Origin: Caenorhabditis remanei
Taxonomy: Eukaryota > Nematoda > Chromadorea > Rhabditida > Rhabditidae
Assembly: GCF_010183535.1 (NCBI RefSeq)
Contig: NC_071331.1
Location: 7,812,001-7,876,000, forward strand
Direction of reading: 5' to 3'
DNA: 64,000 nt
The notes under the pieces are model-generated. The model made no database searches. It had not been told where the DNA came from and saw only the letters and a list, made by a program, of their open reading frames with translations. The position numbers and the translations under genes are program-made. Shown piece by piece: positions 45,838 to 57,255 of the stretch. Every line of letters starts with the position of its first letter. Within the stretch, counting starts at the first letter, position 1.

Positions 45838-45963
45838 TACAAGAACAGACCACAAGCATGGAATAATTGGATATTCGTATCCTGTATGTTCATTCTATTC
45901 TCCATTTAATGCGGAATGGTCAAGAAGATTGCAAGGGGGCAGAAGTCAAAGGCATCCATGGCG
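45838..45963 (+). pseudogene. srt exon 3 duplicate with stop
   Basis: Full-length copy with acceptor and GTGAGT donor, but TAC (Tyr) of the parent is TAA at 45907-45909, which ends the frame in mid TM5. Confidence 0.8.
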
Positions 45964-48125
45964 GTGAGTTAGTTTCTCCAAATTCTGTGTAACAGTTGTT
46001 TTTATTGAATGCTAGCTAAACAATTGAAAATTCCTGAATTTCTTCACTTTCGGGCTGAATATTAAATGAACAATTCCTCAAAGTTGTATTGTTCTGATGT
46101 TAAGTGTTCGTTTAATTCTTTCGTAAACAGTCCAGAGGTTCTCAGGCACTTATTATAATATTTCGATACAGTAACCTTCATTATTTCTCTCACTAGTCCA
46201 AAGAAAACTAACAGTACGGGAAACCTTAACTGGTTGGCTTAAGACTTTCGTTCATGTCGACTAGGATTTCCATCCGGACGAGTGTTTCTGTAGGCCCTCG
46301 CCCGCCCGTGCCCGCACTAGCCCGCCCTAGGGTAGACTAGCGTGTGAAAATTTTTCTCCGTAATTTATTTTTTTAATAACCTAGTCTTATAACAGAACTT
46401 CTGATTACTGTAATCTCTCATTTCGAAAATGTTCTCCTTTTTTTCATACGTTCACCAGCAATACGGACATAGCCTTATGATCGTCCTGCAGTTTTTAATC
46501 TAGTAATAAGTCTCCTACAGATGACGAAATATTAATGAAAAGCACGAAACTAAGATTCAAATGATATATTCTAGAAACGGAGACAATCACTTTCAGTTTT
46601 GGATTATGTTCGAATCTTCCTAAATACTAAAAGTATCTATTCATGGGCGGAGCTGGTATTCAAGGCACAGAAACATTAAACTATTTTTTATACATAATAT
46701 CAGTATTGGGGTATTTATTGAAAAATAAAAAAACTCAAAATTACATATTCATTTTCAGAAACAGTATATAATTTTTCTTTTTTCCTGAGTTCGTCAAATT
46801 TTCAAACTCAGATCTATGTATTGAAAAAGAAATATCGCAACTGAAACATATCATAAACATCAATTCTTAATTTTGTTTAAATTAAAGTTTCCCAAATACA
46901 AGAATCCTCTGTTAGTGGGCGGGGCTTAATTATAGAATACCGTAGAACTGGTAAGATACCTTATAAGATTTTGGACCAACAAATTCTCAATATCTTTATC
47001 TGTTAATGTCTCCAGTGACATTGTGAAACTGGTGGGAAACCGCTGGGAAACTTTTTAAATATGCAGAATGTGAATTAATTTACCTAACTATTTGTTTCAA
47101 GATTCAATTTCTAGGCTGAATGAAATAAACGGAGTGAATGGAAGTGAACATTTGAAGATTTTACCGTTTTCATATATTAATTTGTAGAAACAGAATTTGG
47201 TGTTTTTAATGATTGTTTTTTTCTTTTGAAATGAAATTTTCACAAGGAATTTTTTTTTTATCTATGCAATTCAATATCAAGTCTCACTTTCCTAATATTT
47301 TAAGTCTAAAACTTATAACAACATTCCTAACAAAGTACTGTTTTAAAAATAAGTAAAACACATTCCCCAGATTCCACTGTCTAGGGGAGCTCTGATCAAA
47401 AAAGTGATGAAATTTGATACGTACCCCCCTCCATGGTAAAAAATGGATGGGTGACGGAAATCGAAAGCTAGAATAATGCTCACACAACTTTGCAGACAAT
47501 TCTGACTGTGTGTCAGCGAGTTACAGACACCTCCTTCATTATTTCGAGTCAAAAAGTTTGAGCTCTCTTAACTTTCCAGATTATGACTCAAAACCTCAGA
47601 AACTTCTAGAGAATAGGGAAATATACTTTAGAAACTCAAATAAATAGCGGAAAGTTGAAAATAAAAGCCGTTTTCCGTTTCCCCTCCAATCAGTTTCTAA
47701 TTTTAATTGAACTATCATAATATTTATGGAATTTCAAGTATCCTGGCACTCTAATAAACCGTTTGCATCTGACATCTGAAACTCTATTTGAAATACCCTA
47801 AAAACAAAATTTTCATATAGTTTTAATCATATTTTGTTATCCAAAGTCGCAAGGTATTGAAAATCGTTTTTTCGACCTGAAATTACAAGAAGTTCTCGAT
47901 ACAGTAAACTAACTTTTTTTGTTAAAATGTTTAAAAATTCTCTCTTGTTCAGTACAGCAGGGTCTTTTTTTATAATGCAAAGCACCATAAGAGACAATAA
48001 TAATAATAATTAGAAAAAAATAATAATAATTAGAAAAAAAAAGGATAATTGAAAATTGCACTTACATCAATTACCAATAAATAATGACCTCAATAAAATA
48101 GGAGAAGCCAATTTTTGACTGCAGT
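45964..48125. repeat. Long-intron repeat block, copy 3 (first part)
   Basis: No gene. About 46263-47663 recurs at 57083-58818 with small indels. It includes half of the CCGGACG-type MITE (about 46263-46345), an AT-rich stretch, and an ACACATTCCCCAGATTCCAC region whose open frames are chance. Confidence 0.65.
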
Positions 48126-48127
48126 TA

Positions 48128-48236
48128 TTGTCGAAATAAAAAAAGTGATACCCGGAGTTTGCGGACTTAGTGGAAAAATAATTAAAATTAGCATTAAGTC
48201 CGCAAACACCGGGTATCACTTTTTTTATTTCGACAA
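48128..48236. mobile_element. 109-bp palindromic MITE with TA duplication
   Basis: TTGTCGAAATAAAAAAAGTG at the left is perfectly inverted at the right, with the arms continuing to TTTGCGGACTTA. TA flanks at 48126-48127 and 48237-48238. The empty site with a single TA is at 60732-60733 in the paralogous block (GACTGCAGTTACTTTTG). Confidence 0.9.
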
Positions 48237-48238
48237 TA

Positions 48239-50450
48239 CTTTTGTAGGTTTTCCTGTTGCAAAATGCAATAACTGACTTGTGAAATGTTTACCGTATCAA
48301 ACAGTTATTTTATAGATACAGAAATTTTCATTTTACTGCGTTTCTTTAGTTTGTTGTTTGATCTAATTCTAAAATTAATTTTTTCGAGAATATGATTGGA
48401 CTTTCCTATTTATTCCGAATCAAAATAACCTATAAATAAAGTAATATTTTAGTTCCACTTATATGTTTTAGATATTGAAAATGGATCGAGTCAACTGAGA
48501 CGCCCCGAAGCACAGAACTACAAATAATCTTCTAGATACAGTAACCTTCAATTTCAGCTTCGATCTGTTTCTAGGTCTTTCTATTGATCTCCTTTTGAGT
48601 GGGCGGAGCTATTATCTTTGGAGATTTTGGATTTCTGATGTCTAGTACCGTTCCCAGAATAAGTAAAAACTAGAAATGATGATGAAACTGTATATTTTTC
48701 TAGCTTATTCCCTAGAAATTGGAATTTTTCCAGCTACCACATCTTCTAATGACTGATTATTGTGAAATAAGTCTAATGAAAAACCGGAAACTCTTAATCC
48801 TATCTGACTTTCTAGATACAGTAATCCTCAATTTCAGCGTCAAGTTTGACTGATTCATATGCACTGCGCGCAGTTCTTTGAGACGGCCTCTGCAGAAGGC
48901 CGTGGATCATGTACATATATCTATGGTTGTTTCTTTGAATCTATGTAAAATCAGAAATTCTCAATCAGATATAAGATTCTCAAAACCAGATTTGTCAAAA
49001 ACCGGCCCGGCCCGGATTCAAAAGTGGGTACCTATTTTTTACTAAAATTTTTTGAAATTTTTCGAAAAAAAAGAGTGAAAATGCTAAAATTATCATAAAT
49101 TTTCACATTTTGATTCAATTTTAAAGTTATCACTATCTGATGTCCAGTACCGTTCCCAGAATAAGTAAAAACTAGAAATGATGATGAAACTGTATATTTT
49201 TCTAACTTATTCCCTGGAGATTAGAACTTTTTTAGCTACCACATATTCTTCTAATGACTTTCTAGATACAGTAATCCTCAATTTCAGCGTCAAGTTTGAC
49301 TGATTATCTTCTCGGAAGTGGGTCATGTATATCTATGATTTTTTCTTCGGAATAGTGTAAAATCAGAGATTCTCAATCGGATGTAAATTTCTAAAAACAG
49401 TAATCTGAATCTTAAATTATTCCAGGTTTTTCTGAACTCATTTCATGACTTTCCAAGCGAAACCAACCTATTTTCCACCTCGACATTAAATATCGATAAT
49501 TCTGAAAAAAGTGTTCAATAGAGTAATATCGTGCAATAAGTGAGTGGAAACAAGAGGGTGCTCACCATGACTGTGCAGAAAACTATAAAAAGCCCAAATA
49601 TTTTCGGATAGTTTTCGAAATTTTTTGAAATTTTTTCTGATTTAGTACACAAAAACGTGTTTCTTTTTTTGGTTCTGCCTTTGAAAAGCTCACAGTTTTC
49701 ATTCAAATTCAAGTTTTTACTTACCAAATCCAATTTTTTCAGGCACCTTTCTTGTGTCTCTATGAAATTCTGAAAATAGCGATGACATTAAACAGATCAC
49801 TCAAAACTGCTTGAAATCTTCAAACATTGTAGAAACGGGATTTAAAAAAAATGTTTTTCAAATATGACTTCCAACAATTAGCAGGATTTCGGTTCAGAAC
49901 TGTCCAATTGAATACAGTAACCCGAGAGTGAACTTCATTTTCAGGTCCAATTTCTCCTTCTGAATCCCCATGATCTTCTAAAAGTGGGCGGGGCCTATCC
50001 TCTGAGCTTCAAACCTCGTGTTCATTTCCACAGTAACACTTTCTAGCTACAGTAACCCCCATCACTTTTCTCCAGTCTCTTATGAAGTGTACAGCTTAAA
50101 GTGGGGGCGGAGTCTATCGTGTGTCTCTACCGTACTTTTCAAGTATAGTATACCTCATTTTCGATTCCACATTTCGCCAGAAAAGTATCTCAAAATGGGC
50201 GGATCTTCAGCTACCTTCAAAAACCTGTAATAAATGGGCGGAGTTTATCCTCGATCCAGATTTCCAGTACTTCTGCTCAATAAAAGTGGGCGGAGCCTAA
50301 CCTACAGTGCCACATAAAAAGTGGGCGGAGTCTCACAGTACTCCTCTCTTCCTCTCCGAAGAGCCTATTCCATTGTTCTCATTCCCCTTGCCTCCTCCTT
50401 TTCCCTTTCCATCTCTCCATTTCCAAATTTCCATAAATTCTTCTTTTCAG
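48239..50450. repeat. Long-intron repeat block, copy 3 (second part)
   Basis: No gene. Parallel to 60735-62882. Multiple GATACAGTAATCCTC units and, from 49980 to 50335, six GTGGGCGGAG-type motifs before the exon 4 acceptor. Confidence 0.65.
48988..49127. mobile_element. GC-rich MITE fragment (CAGACTTG family)
   Basis: Starts CCAGATTTGTCAAAAACCGG and matches the left half of 61859-62136 (AAAAGTGGGTACC, ATTTTTCGAAAAA), then stops. The right half and terminus are missing. Confidence 0.65.
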
Positions 50451-50658
50451 ATTTTCTTTCAATGTATCATAATCTGTTTCTTCTGTCTCCGCCCTCATCT
50501 ACAATGCTCTCTCGTTCGTCACTCCCGACTTCTGGATCCTTCTTCTCGGCCAGTTGTGTTTGTCGATCAATCATGGATGTCCTGCTCTCATATACATCAC
50601 AATGAATGAGACAATCAAGCGGGAATTCAAAAAATTAGTGTTCGGAATTACTACAAAG
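50451..50658 (+). pseudogene. srt exon 4 duplicate, frameshifted
   Basis: Nearly complete exon 4 with TTTTCAG acceptor and GTAATT donor. Bases are missing after TGTTTCTTC, which shifts the frame; the remainder is well conserved to ATTACTACAAAG. Confidence 0.8.
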
Positions 50659-50714
50659 GTAATTAAATAATTGGGGAGGCAATTATCAATTACATCAAAT
50701 CGTTGTCTTTTCAG

Positions 50715-50777
50715 AAAATTGAAACATCCTCCGTCAACACTGCGTCTCGATCCAGAATCTATTCTAAATTACTCTGA
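50715..50777 (+). pseudogene. srt exon 5 duplicate, extended
   Basis: Starts KIETSSVNTASRSRI as in the parent, but the TAA is TAT, so the frame runs five residues further to a TGA. Confidence 0.7.
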
Positions 50778-51315
50778 CATAATTGATCTAATTAATTGAC
50801 GAGGACGAATTATATATCGCATTTGAAATAAAGAAAACATTTCGAGCTAGGTTGAGTCCATATCTAAAATCCATTCAAAACTGTAATTGGTATCAATTAA
50901 TTAAAAAATTTAAATAGCCTACACCGAGAGCTGTAAAAAAGAGCATTCTTTGTTTTTGTTAAAAATACTGGGAACTAATTCTTCCATATTTTAAAAGATT
51001 CTTCCCTAGATGAACTCAAGTATTAATGAAAACATGAAATTAAATATGCTCAAATAAATGTTAAGAATCAGTAATATTTTTAAAAAGTTCTCAAAACTCT
51101 GTACTACGAATCAATACCAGAAATTACTGCCGGCTGGGCAATATATGAAAACGTGATATTTCTTATGTTGGTCACTGGGAATTGTTGGGAAATATCAAAT
51201 GAACATAAATGTTTTGAAATTAAACATTATTTTCCCAGTTTCAATACATTCAGTAGAAACAATCCTATCTCCAATTATTAGTTCATAAACAAAACAATAA
51301 ACTTATGTGTTTCAG
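50778..51315. other. Spacer between exon 5 and exon 3 copies
   Basis: No gene. Matches the corresponding spacers after 21375 and 55093 (GACGAGGACGAATTA...AATAAAGAAAA). Confidence 0.5.
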
Positions 51316-51441
51316 TACAAGAACTGACCACAAGCATGGAATAATTGGGTATTCGTATCCTGTATGTTCATTCTATTCTCCATTTACTGCGGAATGGTCA
51401 AAAAGATTGCAAGGGGACAGAAGTCAAAGGCATCCATGGCG
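51316..51441 (+). pseudogene. srt exon 3 duplicate with early stop
   Basis: Full-length with acceptor and GTTAGT donor, but the fourth codon AGA is TGA (51325-51327). Confidence 0.8.
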
Positions 51442-51720
51442 GTTAGTTCATTTCTAGTATGAAATTGTAAGAATGATGAATGGAAGTTTTCAGCATTGTG
51501 TTGATGTGGCACATAACAAAGATAAAAACTCGTTAAAATAGTTGATTTTTGAAAAAAAAACTAACATATATGTTTCAACATCTCGATAGAAATACTTGTG
51601 GCAAAACTACATATATTAATGATTAGTGACTCTGAAATTAAAATGTGAATAGGCCGGAAGTGTGATGTATGTATCAAAATTGTAACTTTTGTATAGTAAT
51701 AGACTACGACTTACTCAATA

Positions 51721-51972
51721 CACTCGAAAAAATAAAGTTTCGACAAGGATTTTCAAAAAATTTTCGCGGGCTGGAACACGCAAGCGCATGAAGTTGTGGG
51801 CGAAGCTTAAACTGCAAGCTTAAATAAGCGGCGCGGTTCTAATTCCAGTTTTTTCCAAATTAAGAACCGCGCCGCTTGCAGTTTAAGCTCCGCCCACAAC
51901 TTCATGCGCTTGCGTGTTCCATCCCGCGAAAATTTTTTGAAAATCCTTGTCGAAACTTTATTTTTTCGACAG
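51721..51972. mobile_element. 252-bp palindromic MITE, TA duplication
   Basis: CACTCGAAAAAATAAAGTTT and its near inverse mark the ends, with TA on each side (51719-51720 and 51973-51974). The arms contain GAACCGCGCCGCTT hairpin sequence. The unoccupied version lies at about 55790-55810. Confidence 0.82.
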
Positions 51973-51974
51973 TA

Positions 51975-52977
51975 TTCAATAACATCTCGATTCAGTAATC
52001 TTCCAATAGTCTGCCAAGCGGAAAATTATACTGTTTTCTGAAAGCGTTGTAGTGGAAACCTGATTCCTCGGATGATAAACCAGAATCTTATCATAGTGAG
52101 TTCTTATTGAAAATACTGTTGTGATATTTTGGTAATGTTCATAAATCGTCTAAAACTCACTAGTTTTTAATCAGTTTTTTCACAAGTTATTTATTTTTCA
52201 AAACAGAAAAAAAAGTATTTTCAAAATAGGAAAACCGGTATTCGTTTTTGAAGTTCATTTCCCGTGTAGCTTCAAAAACTAATAGTTCTAGATTTCACTG
52301 TTTCAGTGAAATGATTTTCTGGAACGTTTTTTTTCACAAAGTACTTGGTCAAACTACGTATAATCTCTTATAATCTGATTCCAAACACCAGATTTTGGGT
52401 AACATTTGGCTGAAAAGCATTCCAAAAAATCATCTCACTGAAACAGTGAAATCTAAAACTATTAATTTTTATAAAGCGGAGCCTTTTCTTCAATGAGTGA
52501 ATTCCTAAAACTTTCGAATTGCAATCTATTGAAACATATCAGAAGTACGACTTAAGTTAGTTTCCTAGCACAGTTTTCCAAATACAGTAATCTCTAGTTA
52601 GGGGGCGGAGTCTAAATTTAGTATACTGTAGAGCTGGGAAGGTATCTCACAAGATTTTGGGCTGGGCCAGGATTGAACAAAAATGCTCAATATCTTTACC
52701 GTTCTCATGACTCGTTAATATCAACTGTGATTTTGTGATACTACTTTGAAACTATGAAGGTAGTTAAAAATACAGATTATGAAGTAATTTTCCCAAATAT
52801 GTGTTCCAAAATAGATTTCTTAGGCTGAATGAAATAAATAAACGGTGTCTAAAAATGAGAGGGAAACTCTTGTGAATTTTCAATACCGACGCAATAAAAC
52901 AGAGGTAACACTTGAAGGTTTTACCGTCTTGACATATTAATTTGTTGAAACAGAAATTAGTGTTTTTAATGAACCAG
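51975..52977. other. Array intron spacer with a local inverted repeat
   Basis: No gene. Around 52268-52490 a TAGATTTCACTGTTTCAGTG stretch occurs in both orientations. Otherwise similar to 27295-28000. Confidence 0.45.
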
Positions 52978-53460
52978 CCGGTTCACGTCGCCTAACGGCG
53001 ACTAAACTTCCTTCTTAATACCGCCCTTGTGGGTGTTACAGTGGATCGTAATTACCCGGAAACAGACGACACGTTTGGAATCCTCTATTTTTTCTGAATC
53101 CGATAATATCAGAGAATCGTTTACGTTCTGACATGGGTTGGAACCAACTAACTGTAGTCAACGTTGCTTAACTTGCCAAATCGGACACAGCGTCGCACCC
53201 ACCATGCGGAAGAGACGACGCTTTGCCGACCGTCTCTCCCCCTTTTTCCGCTGTCGATTCCCATACGCTTTATCAGGGTTTCTGGCTCAGAAGACGTCAT
53301 TTTCAGAATTTTGAAAAAAGAAAAAGACGTGCATCATTAAGAGAAAATTTCAGATCTTTTGGTCCAAATTTGAAGAAAATCGGTTCAGTAAGAAGGGCGG
53401 TTGGATCGGCGACAGACAGACAAACATACAGCCGTTTGCGTTTGTTAATAGTAAAGATGG
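52978..53460 (+). mobile_element. Possible SINE/RTE-type retroposon copy
   Basis: About 480 bp absent from the paralogous introns (compare about 27840-27850). It begins with a GTCGCCTAACGGCGAC hairpin, has a B-box-like GGGTTGGAACC at about 53138, and ends with CGGCGACAGACAGACAAACA and a short AATAGTAAAGAT tail, of a kind seen at the 3' ends of RTE-related retroposons. There are no terminal inverted repeats. The open frame inside has no recognised domain. The family assignment is tentative. Confidence 0.4.
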
Positions 53461-55030
53461 TTATTCACTGATATTTTCAAGGCGAATACATAATTACTGA
53501 CCATCTTCTAGATATATGTAGTAATCTCTAATTATTTTAACACTTCAAAGTGCTGTACTGATACTAGTCTCGCAATGTCAATATTAAGTGTCTCTTTCCA
53601 AAGTTTTGTAGTCTAGAATTCATAGTAACATTCCTAACAAAGTACTGTTTTGAAAATGAGTAAAAGTTTGAGAAAATGTCAGAGAAATTACTTGTTAAAA
53701 CTCACGGATTATATTTCCCAAACACAGTATTCCTCAGTAGTCGGGGTAATAATTATTTGAGCAATTCCATCAGTTGTTTTACTACTAAGAATAATAGCGA
53801 ATTTCCAATATAATTTCCGGTATCATATTCTAGATATCACTTTCTAGATACGGTACATATTTTTGGTTTTCTGTGTCAATGGTTTCTATGATTTTATGAA
53901 ATATCTGTTTTTTTTGGAGAATATTAGAAATCAAGGAACCGCGTTGGTAGACAACTTTCGAAGTTTGTAAACCGAGAGATACAGTAATCTTCTGGCACGT
54001 CTCAAACCAATTGGTGATGACGAACATGTGTAATTTTTACTGTCTCAAGCCTTCGATTTGTTAGATGCAGCAATTATGTTTAGTTTGTCATTAATCGTCT
54101 TTAATTCTTTTAGTCTTTATTGTCTTTAATTCAGTAGCATCAAATCAAAACTTATTTGTATATCTTCTAGCAATCACAAAAAGTCAATCTTATCCGATTA
54201 AAGTGTTGCTTATCGAGTTTCTATTTCTGGATTCTATGAAACTGTTCCTGTTTTTCTGTGCTACAGTAACCTTTATTGGTTTTTCTACGGTTTTCAAATA
54301 TTCAAAATTTACTTATTTCGAAAATCTTCTTGCTCAGAGCACTGTGAGTGTGAAAAGCAAAGAACCGTTATTCAAGCAATTTTAGTTTTTTTTAAATCTG
54401 GTTCCGACATTCTACATATTGGACTATATTTTCGGTTTTCGGTGTCAATTGTTTTCTATGATTACAGGAAATCTAAGTGGTGAAAAAAACCTGGAACTGA
54501 AGACTATTTGCAGTAAAAGATCGATATTGGGAAATGACTTTGAAATTTTGAAAACCGAGAGATACCTTTTGGACTATTCCAAAATTTCCAAAATTAACAA
54601 AATCCGAATATTGGAGCACCGATCTGCATGAAATCTTCAAACATTGTAGAAACAGTAAACTTTTCATTCTTTTTCACGAATTTTGGTTCAGAACTGGATA
54701 CAGTAACCCGAGAGTGAACTTCATATTCAGTTCCAGTTTCCCCTTCTGAATCTTGGTTTCAAAAAGTGATCGGGGCCTATCCTCGGATCTTCAAAACCCA
54801 TTTTCATTTCCACAATGACATTTTCTAGCTACAGTAACCCCCATCACTTTTCTCCAGTCTCTAATGAAGAGTACCCCTAAAAGTGGGCGGAGTCTATCCT
54901 GTGTCTCTACCGTACTTTTCAAGTACAGTATACCTCCTTTTCGACTTCATATTTCAAAAGAATCTGGAAATGGGCGGATCCTCAGGGTCTTCATAAAATT
55001 ATCAATTAATCCAATCGTTTTTTTTTTCAG
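53461..55030. repeat. Long-intron repeat block, partial copy 4
   Basis: No gene. Matches the end parts of other blocks (GATACAGTAATCTTCTGGCAC, GGATACAGTAACCCGAGAG, AAAAGTGGGCGGAGTCTATC) but is shorter, and exon 4 is absent before the exon 5 copy. Confidence 0.55.
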
Positions 55031-55093
55031 AAAATGAAAACATTCTCCGTCAACACTGCGTCTCGATCCAGAATCTATTCTAAATTACTCTGA
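55031..55093 (+). pseudogene. srt exon 5 duplicate, diverged
   Basis: After a TTTTTTTCAG acceptor it reads KMKTFSVNTASRSRI, then continues to TGA because the parental stop is changed. No exon 4 precedes it. Confidence 0.65.
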
Positions 55094-55405
55094 CATAATT
55101 GATCTAATTAATTGACGAGGACGAATTAAAAATCACATTTGAAATAAAGAAAATATTTCGAGCTAGGTTGAGTCCATATTAAATCTGAAATCCATTCAAA
55201 TACTCAAAAGTGAATTTAAAAAGGATAGACTCTGGTATAATGAAAAATGAAGCTGAAACGTCTTATAAATAACTCTGAGTTTTAAATTTTCCAATATCGT
55301 TCAACATAATTTTCCCCGTTTCAACACATTAATTTTCAGTAGAAACAATCCTTCATCCAATTTTTCGTTTACATATCGAAGAATAAACATATGTACATAT
55401 TTCAG
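55094..55405. other. Spacer between exon 5 and exon 3 copies
   Basis: No gene. Same type as 50778-51315, but shorter. Confidence 0.45.
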
Positions 55406-55531
55406 TACAAGAACAGACCACAAGCATGGAATAATTGGGTATTCGTATCCTGTATGTTCATTCTATTCTCCATTTACTGTGGAATGGTCAAAAAGATTGC
55501 AAGGGGACAGAAGTCAAAGGCATCCATGGCG
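55406..55531 (+). pseudogene. srt exon 3 duplicate, open
   Basis: Full-length copy with intact splice sites and frame, and the parental amino acids (only silent changes such as TGT for TGC seen). It is followed by more than 7 kb before the next exon 4 homologue. Confidence 0.75.
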
Positions 55532-56011
55532 GTTAGTTCACTTTTAGAATTCAATGGAAACCCCGTTTGTAACTTATTGATGGGCTACATATCAGATATA
55601 ACAACTCGTTGAAATAGTTGATTTTTGCATTAAAAATCTAACATGTTTCAATATTTCCATAGAAATACTGTGTGTATTTCCATAGAAATACTGTGGTAAA
55701 ACTAATCGCTAATTGAGAGTCTATTTGAAATGTGAATAGGTCGGAAGTGTGATGTATCAAAATTGTTACTTTTGTGCAGTAATAGATTTCTGCTCTCATA
55801 AAATTCAATAACATCTCGATACGGTAATCGACCAGTACTCTACCAAGTGGAAACTTATACTGTTTTCTGAAAGCGTCATAGTTGAAACCTGAATTCTCGG
55901 ATGATAAACAAGGTCCAGAATCATGCAAACGAGTACTAATGAAAAATACTGATGTAATTTATAGGTGATCTTTCTAATAGTAATTCAGCTTATGGTACAC
56001 TAGTTTTTTGT
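55532..56011. other. Array intron start
   Basis: No gene. Homologous to the first part of the parent's exon 3-4 intron and to 26160-26515. Confidence 0.5.
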
Positions 56012-56019
56012 CAATTTTC

Positions 56020-56693
56020 TAGGGATGTTGCGGGCGGCCTTCGCCTTCACGCTTCGCCTGCTTCATCTCCCTATAAGACGAAAAATACCGCATTCATTTC
56101 CAAGACAGGCGATTTTCGCCTGTTTAGTTTTTTTCTCGCAGGTTTTCATTACCGCTTTTCATTTTTCGGCAAGCATTTTTTACGCTTTTTGAAATTAATT
56201 TCTACACAAAATTAGAAAAAAACAGCATTTTTTACCACTGGGAAATGAAACGTGTCAAAAATTTGCTTTTTAAAAACAGGCGAAGGCGGCCTTCGCCTGA
56301 AATTGAAGCGGCAAATATGGCCGTCGGCGAAAATGAAAAAGGCGAAGGTTACCGTAAAACGTATTTTTAACTAGGGCTGTTAAAACAGGCGTTTTCGGGC
56401 GGCAATCGCCGGAAATGAAACCGGCGATTGCCGCCCACGCCGGAAATGAAACCCGCGATTGCGGCAAATATAATTTTTAAAACCGGCGTTTAACGCCGGT
56501 TTTTATCATTTTAATTCATTTTCCGTATATTTTCTACTCAAAAAAGCGGCGTTTGACGCCGGTTTGGAAATGAAAACCGGCGATGGAAGCAAGTTTTGGA
56601 AATGAACTGCTTTTCATGCAATTAACGTGAAAATAAGCGGCGCCGGCTTGCCGGCGATTGCCGCAAGTAACAGCCCTATTTTTAACATCCCTA
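56020..56693. mobile_element. hAT-like MITE, TAGGGATGTT ends, with nested copy
   Basis: Perfect duplication CAATTTTC (56012-56019 and 56694-56701). Ends TAGGGATGTT and AACATCCCTA; interior of GGCGAAGGCGGCCTTCGCC hairpins. It contains the TAGGGCTGTTA element at 56372-56678. Confidence 0.87.
56372..56678. mobile_element. hAT-like MITE, TAGGGCTGTTA ends, nested
   Basis: Duplication TTTTTAAC (56364-56371 and 56679-56686). Second copy of the 44477-44814 element, about 30 bp shorter because one AACCGGCGTTTGACGCCGG hairpin unit is missing. Confidence 0.88.
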
Positions 56694-57082
56694 CAATTTT
56701 CTCACAAATTATTTACTTTTCAAAACAGAAAAAAAGTATTTTCAAATTAGAATTTTTCCTGAATTTCTTCACTTTCGGGCTGATTATTAAATGAACATGA
56801 GTAATTCCTCAAAGTTGTATTTTCGACCACGTGGAGTCCGTTTCTGCATTCAAAACCTGCTAAATGTCTCTGTGAGCCGAGTTATGAGCTCCCAAACTTT
56901 TCATGTGGACAAACATTTTTTTAAAGTGAAAATGAGACATTTTCTGTTTAAAAACCGAGATTTGGTAACAAAGATTACTGTATATGAGAAATGATATTCA
57001 ATATGATGCTTCATGTCTTTTAGTGAGTGGTGCTCGTTCGACAAAAATTCGAAATAATGGCAAGAAAAATGTCTGAAAAAAT
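56694..57082. other. Array intron spacer
   Basis: No gene. Includes a same-strand match to bases 1-60 of the window (56962-57020). Confidence 0.45.
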
Positions 57083-57255
57083 TAGGCTTTTCATCCGGAC
57101 GGACGTTTCTGCAGGCCCCTCGCCCACCCGGGCGGCGACCCGCCCTAGCCCGCCCTAGCCCGCCTTAGGGTAGACTAGCGTGAGAAAATTTTTCTCCGTA
57201 ATTTATTGGGTGGGCGGGTCGCCACCCCCATTTCACCGCCCGGATGGAAAGCCTA
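57083..57255. mobile_element. GC-rich MITE, TAGGCTTTTCATCCGG ends
   Basis: TAGGCTTTTCATCCGGACGG at the left and CGCCCGGATGGAAAGCCTA at the right are imperfect inverses. Several GCCCGCCCTA repeats lie inside. A half copy is at 46263-46345. Target duplication unclear. Confidence 0.65.

Noticed and set aside
53223..53471. 82-codon open frame, arginine-rich
   Set aside because: Lies inside the presumed retroposon insert; no recognised domain and no neighbouring exon.
55391..55612. Free-standing short membrane protein gene
   Set aside because: The open frame is srt exon 3 plus intron read-through on both sides; it has splice signals at the exon edges and lacks the rest of the receptor.
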